A stretch of 8,510 nt of DNA from an uncultured Bacilli bacterium (lineage in GTDB: Bacteria > Bacillota_I > Bacilli_A > RF39 > UBA660): NCBI GenBank assembly GCA_948552115.1, contig CAOWNX010000026.1, forward strand, positions 1 to 8,510, read 5' to 3'. How positions within the stretch are numbered: position 1 is the stretch's first letter; each line of letters starts with the position of its first letter. The notes under the pieces were generated by a model. That model was not told where the DNA came from and searched no databases. It saw nothing but the letters and a program-made list of their open reading frames with translations. Both the position numbers and the translations under genes were made by a program. Below are positions 7,000-8,510 of the stretch, piece by piece.

Positions 7000-7016
7000 T
7001 CATTTTTGCAATTTTT
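6986..7016 (-). terminator. Terminator of the XRE/73-aa gene pair
   Basis: On the minus-strand RNA, AAAAAUUGCAA (7016-7006) can pair with UUGCGGUUUUU (6999-6989), an 11-bp stem with two U-G pairs and a 6-nt loop that contains the stop codon of the 73-aa gene. A run of eight U ends at 6986. It overlaps the next promoter. Confidence 0.5.
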
Positions 7017-7221
7017 CCTTTTGATATTTTTTCATAGCCTCAATTGCTATTTCTTCTTCTTGAATATTTTTTATTTTTTCGATTGGAAGGTCATCGATTT
7101 GAAGAGAACCTGAATTGCATGATACTTGTAATTTTACTTTATTTCCTTTCATAGAAGAAATAATAATTACATCGTTGTCCTCTAGTATTATTTCTTTTTT
7201 TATTCCTCCTATAATTTTCAT
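7000..7221 (-). CDS. Small 73-aa protein, possibly CsrA-like
   Basis: The ATG at 7221 directly follows the TAA of the XRE gene, with GAGAGG about 5 nt upstream, so the two are co-transcribed and coupled. I cannot assign a function. Residues 1-50 read as a run of short beta strands (KKEIILEDNDVIIISS, then KGNKVKLQV) and residues 50-73 as a Lys/Glu-rich helix beginning IQEEE. This order and the KGN-V-hydrophobic strand resemble the RNA-binding regulator CsrA (about 60-75 aa), which has KGNQVRIGV in the equivalent place and ends its core in IQxE. However, CsrA's RNA-binding N-terminal LxR and the HREE box are absent; the equivalent position reads DDLPIEKI. It may therefore be a divergent homologue, or simply a small beta-rich protein. 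There is no membrane segment or signal peptide. Confidence 0.75.
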   Translation of the reverse strand: MKIIGGIKKEIILEDNDVIIISSMKGNKVKLQVSCNSGSLQIDDLPIEKIKNIQEEEIAIEAMKKYQKEKLQK

Positions 7222-7461
7222 TTAGTCCTCTCTTTCTATATTTTTAAATAATTCATCATCAAAGAAATCTTGAATGGGGATTTCTAGCCCTTCACAAATT
7301 CGGATAATCGTAAGCATTTTTGGATTTTTTGATTTGCCAGCTATCAAGTTCTGTACAGTGCTTTGTGTCAAGCAGCAAATACTTGCCAATCTATTTACAG
7401 AAATATTTTTCTCATCACAAATTGATAATATTTTTAATGATACAGCCTTAGATAATTTCAC
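7222..7461 (-). CDS. XRE-family helix-turn-helix transcriptional regulator
   Basis: A 79-aa Cro/C1-type DNA-binding protein that consists almost only of the five-helix HTH domain. Segment NISVNRLASICCLTQSTVQNLI (about 20-41) is the helix-turn-helix, followed by GKSKNPKMLTIIRICEGLEI and a short acidic tail DFFDDELFKNIERED. There is no dimerisation or ligand domain, so it probably acts as a small repressor. Two GTG starts are possible, at 7470 and 7461. I choose 7461 because the SD AAGGTGG (7473-7467) is 5 nt before it and would cover the 7470 codon. It is first in a bicistron with the 73-aa gene, with no gap between them. The inverted repeat across its own -10 box suggests autoregulation. Which other genes it controls is unknown; the neighbouring thioredoxin-like gene is an obvious candidate. 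Confidence 0.88.
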   Translation of the reverse strand: MKLSKAVSLKILSICDEKNISVNRLASICCLTQSTVQNLIAGKSKNPKMLTIIRICEGLEIPIQDFFDDELFKNIERED

Positions 7462-7470
7462 TTTGACCAC

Positions 7471-7494
7471 CTTATTGAAAGTATATCAATTAAG
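7471..7494. repeat. Imperfect palindrome over the XRE promoter, candidate autoregulatory operator
   Basis: ATTGA (7474-7478) and TCAAT (7486-7490) are perfect arms around 7 bp. With one unpaired base the symmetry extends to CTTA-TTGA against TCAATTAAG (7471-7494). It covers the -10 box (7485-7480), where a Cro/C1-type repressor would block its own transcription. Confidence 0.45.
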
Positions 7495-7510
7495 TAACGA
7501 AAACTGTTAA
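7480..7510 (-). promoter_or_regulatory. Promoter of the XRE/73-aa gene pair
   Basis: An extended -10, TGA followed by TATACT (7488-7480), has TTAACA (7510-7505; 5 of 6 matches to the -35 consensus) 19 bp upstream. The extended -10 can compensate for the long spacer. The predicted start is near 7473, which leaves almost only the SD before the GTG at 7461. Confidence 0.5.
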
Positions 7511-7539
7511 CCACGGGAGGCTAAATTGCGGTAATCGCT

Positions 7540-7594
7540 AAAAAAAGATAACTTTTTCCTTCCTTTCTTATAGAAGTAATTATAGCTATCTTTT
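7540..7594 (-). terminator. Long-arm hairpin with U run, terminator or small-RNA 3' end
   Basis: On the minus-strand RNA, AAAAGAUAGCU (7594-7584) pairs with AGUUAUCUUUU (7553-7543), an 11-bp stem with one G-U pair. The U run extends to seven U at 7546-7540. The 30-nt loop carries an AAGGAAGG purine tract. The tRNA-Lys terminator at 7802-7830 already ends the transcript upstream, so this hairpin may be a second terminator, the end of a separate small RNA, or chance. I could not find a convincing minus-strand promoter for it. Confidence 0.4.
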
Positions 7595-7602
7595 CCGACT
7601 TT

Positions 7603-7621
7603 TTACGTCGACTTACGTCGA
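7603..7621. repeat. Direct repeat, two TTACGTCGA copies one helical turn apart
   Basis: Identical 9-bp copies at 7603-7611 and 7613-7621 have a 10-bp period, so both would face the same side of the helix. CGACTT also occurs at 7597-7602 and 7610-7615. CpG-containing repeats stand out in such AT-rich DNA and may be a protein-binding site. Confidence 0.6.
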
Positions 7622-7801
7622 ATGAAATATAAATAATTTTTTTATTTTATATTTTTCATTTGTATGCAAATTTAGATAATTTTGAACACTTTTTTTGTAT
7701 TTTGAAACAGTTATTTTAAATTTTTTTTACTCTTCTTTACACTTTTTTATCAAAATTTGTAATAAAAAGGTAAAATAGATTTTATTTCTGTTAGGACATA
7801 T

Positions 7802-7830
7802 AAAAAACCCCGATACTGCTGGGATTTTTT
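7802..7830 (-). terminator. Rho-independent terminator of the five-tRNA operon
   Basis: On the minus-strand RNA, AAAAAAUCCC (7830-7821) pairs with GGGGUUUUUU (7811-7802), a 10-bp stem including one U-G pair, with a 9-nt loop and a terminal U6. It lies 11 nt past the CCA end of tRNA-Lys. Confidence 0.85.
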
Positions 7831-7841
7831 ATCTAATTAAA

Positions 7842-7917
7842 TGGTGGCTCGTTTGGGATTCGAACCCAAGACCCTTTGATTAAAAGTCAAATGCTCTACC
7901 TACTGAGCTAACGAACC
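7842..7917 (-). tRNA. tRNA-Lys(TTT)
   Basis: Acceptor GGTTCGT/ACGAGCC (one T-G pair), D stem GCTC/GAGC, anticodon stem TTTGA/TCAAA with loop CTTTTAA, T arm TTGGG-TTCGAAT-CCCAA, discriminator A and encoded CCA. Anticodon TTT is at 7884-7882. Last gene of the five-tRNA operon. Confidence 0.97.
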
Positions 7918-7925
7918 AAAAAGAA

Positions 7926-8001
7926 TGGCTGCCTCGGGTAGGTTCGAACTACCGGAATGCAGGAGTCAAAGTCCTGTGCCTTACCACTTGGCTACGAGGC
8001 A
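7926..8001 (-). tRNA. tRNA-Gln(TTG)
   Basis: Acceptor TGCCTCG/CGAGGCA with the weak U1-A72 pair expected for glutamine tRNAs, anticodon stem CAGGA/TCCTG with loop CTTTGAC, T arm GGTAG-TTCGAAC-CTACC, discriminator G and encoded CCA. Anticodon TTG is at 7969-7967. Fourth gene of the operon. Confidence 0.97.
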
Positions 8002-8013
8002 ATATTTCTTTAA

Positions 8014-8097
8014 TGGTGGAGGGATATGGATTTGAACCATAGAACCCGAAGGAACAGATTTACAGTCTGCCGCGTTTGACCACTTCGCTATCCCTCC
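8014..8097 (-). tRNA. tRNA-Tyr(GTA)
   Basis: Acceptor GGAGGGA/TCCCTCC, anticodon stem GCAGA/TCTGT with loop CTGTAAA, and a long variable arm with a TTCG-type tip, the class II form normal for bacterial tyrosine tRNA. Discriminator A and CCA are encoded. Anticodon GTA is at 8063-8061. Third gene of the operon. Confidence 0.97.
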
Positions 8098-8109
8098 ACA
8101 TTAATAAAA

Positions 8110-8185
8110 TGGTGCCGACAGAGAGAATCGAACTCCCAACCTACTGATTACAAGTCAGTTGCGCTACCAATTACGCTATGTCGGC
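8110..8185 (-). tRNA. tRNA-Thr(TGT)
   Basis: Acceptor GCCGACA/TGTCGGC, anticodon stem ACTGA/TCAGT with loop CTTGTAA, TTCGATT T loop, discriminator A and encoded CCA. Anticodon TGT is at 8152-8150. Second gene of the operon. Confidence 0.97.
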
Positions 8186-8193
8186 AAAAAAAA

Positions 8194-8270
8194 TGGTGGG
8201 CGTTTACGGACTCGAACCGCAGACCCTCTGCTTGTAAGGCAGATGCTCTAACCAACTGAGCTAAACGCCC
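8194..8270 (-). tRNA. tRNA-Val(TAC)
   Basis: Acceptor GGGCGTT/AACGCCC, D stem GCTC/GAGC, anticodon stem TCTGC/GCAGA with loop CTTACAA, TTCGAGT T loop, discriminator A and encoded CCA. Anticodon TAC is at 8236-8234. First gene of the five-tRNA operon Val-Thr-Tyr-Gln-Lys. Confidence 0.97.
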
Positions 8271-8287
8271 GTCTTTCGACATAATCA

Positions 8288-8316
8288 ACTATATCAGAAT
8301 AGTTTGTTTATGTCAA
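8288..8316 (-). promoter_or_regulatory. Promoter of the five-tRNA operon
   Basis: A perfect -35 TTGACA (8316-8311) and -10 TATAGT (8293-8288) on the minus strand are 17 bp apart, with an added extended -10 TGA. This is the best consensus match in the window, as expected for stable RNA. The predicted start is near 8281, about 11 nt before tRNA-Val. Confidence 0.85.
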
Positions 8317-8351
8317 TAAAGTTTTCTAAATTTTATGATTTTTTTTGGATT

Positions 8352-8510
8352 TTATGTCTCTTTCCAATCAATAAAGTATACTTGATACCATATTAAAAAT
8401 GTATAAATGTTGTAAATTTTACGTCCATTATTTTTTTTGTTTTCAAAATGTTCTTCTAATAGTTTATTTATCTTATCTCGATCAAAAAAATCTATAACAT
8501 AATCTTGATT
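8352..8510 (-). CDS. asnB: Asparagine synthase (glutamine-hydrolysing), C-terminal end (partial)
   Basis: The last 52 codons of a gene that enters from beyond the window, ending in TAA at 8354-8352. The peptide contains KINKLLEEHFENKKNNGRKI followed by YTFLIWYQVYF. It matches the C-terminal pattern of AsnB-type synthetases, where a helix with a LLxEH-x-GKxNxxRK motif is followed by a hydrophobic helix with a conserved Trp near the end. The whole enzyme would make asparagine from aspartate, glutamine and ATP in the cytosol; the catalytic glutaminase and synthetase parts are outside the window, so activity cannot be judged. No clear terminator separates it from the tRNA operon promoter. The call rests on this short tail only. 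Confidence 0.65.
   Translation of the reverse strand, partial: NQDYVIDFFDRDKINKLLEEHFENKKNNGRKIYNIYTFLIWYQVYFIDWKET

Larger units (their letters stand above)
7511..7801. other. Gene-free intergenic region
   Basis: No open frame with a start and an SD is visible on either strand. The half next to the XRE promoter (7511-7625) is less AT-rich than the rest and holds the hairpin and direct repeat listed separately, plus a CCTCCC motif read on the minus strand (7520-7515). The half next to the tRNA cluster (7626-7801) is plain AT-rich spacer with T runs; I see nothing supportable in it. Confidence 0.6.

Noticed and set aside
7741..7771. AT-rich inverted repeat ACTTTTTTAT / ATAAAAAGGT
   Set aside because: The arms pair with one G-U, but there is no U run, no gene end nearby, and low-complexity A/T runs make such matches common.
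6228..8270. tRNA clusters as integration sites (attB/attL) of a mobile element
   Set aside because: I see no integrase, no phage or plasmid genes, and no duplicated tRNA 3' end in the window.

Overview
The window is a chromosomal segment of a low-GC (AT-rich by eye) Gram-positive-type bacterium, most likely a gut-type Bacillota of the class Bacilli. The evidence is AT-rich codon use, SD motifs of the GGAGG type, seven tRNA genes that all encode their 3' CCA, strong sigma-A-type promoters with 17-bp spacers, and protein families typical of that group. TGA ends several genes, so this is not the Mycoplasma genetic code. Nearly everything is on the minus strand and is described here from low to high coordinates; transcription runs the other way.

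Region 1 (1-1961): a type I ABC exporter half-transporter, cut by the window edge after the ABC signature. It has its own promoter and an unusually large extracytoplasmic insertion between TM1 and TM2. Region 2 (2037-4993): a two-gene operon made of a complete phosphoketolase gene and an unrecognised 196-aa protein whose TTG start overlaps the phosphoketolase stop. A promoter with a perfect -10 precedes phosphoketolase, and an AT-rich hairpin lies at the operon end. Region 3 (5119-5921, plus strand): a MvaI/BcnI-like (MutH-fold) restriction endonuclease split by a frameshift at an A8 tract, with no methyltransferase beside it. It is the only plus-strand gene.

Region 4 (6055-6354): a two-tRNA transcription unit, Arg(ACG)-Pro(TGG), with promoter and terminator. 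Region 5 (6403-7510): a compact group of three small genes. An XRE-type repressor and a 73-aa protein (possibly CsrA-like) form a bicistron, followed by a membrane-anchored thioredoxin-fold protein with a CTYC motif and its own promoter. Inverted repeats overlap both promoters. Region 6 (7511-7801): a gene-free stretch whose part next to the repressor holds a long-arm hairpin and a 9-bp direct repeat. Region 7 (7802-8316): a five-tRNA operon, Val-Thr-Tyr-Gln-Lys, with a consensus promoter and a strong terminator. Region 8 (8352-8510): the C-terminal end of a probable glutamine-hydrolysing asparagine synthetase.

Most of the window is housekeeping or central metabolism. The parts worth a second look are the frameshifted solitary endonuclease, the unknown protein coupled to phosphoketolase, and the small regulator/CsrA-like/thioredoxin group with the structured region upstream of it. 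I see no CRISPR array, transposase or phage gene.
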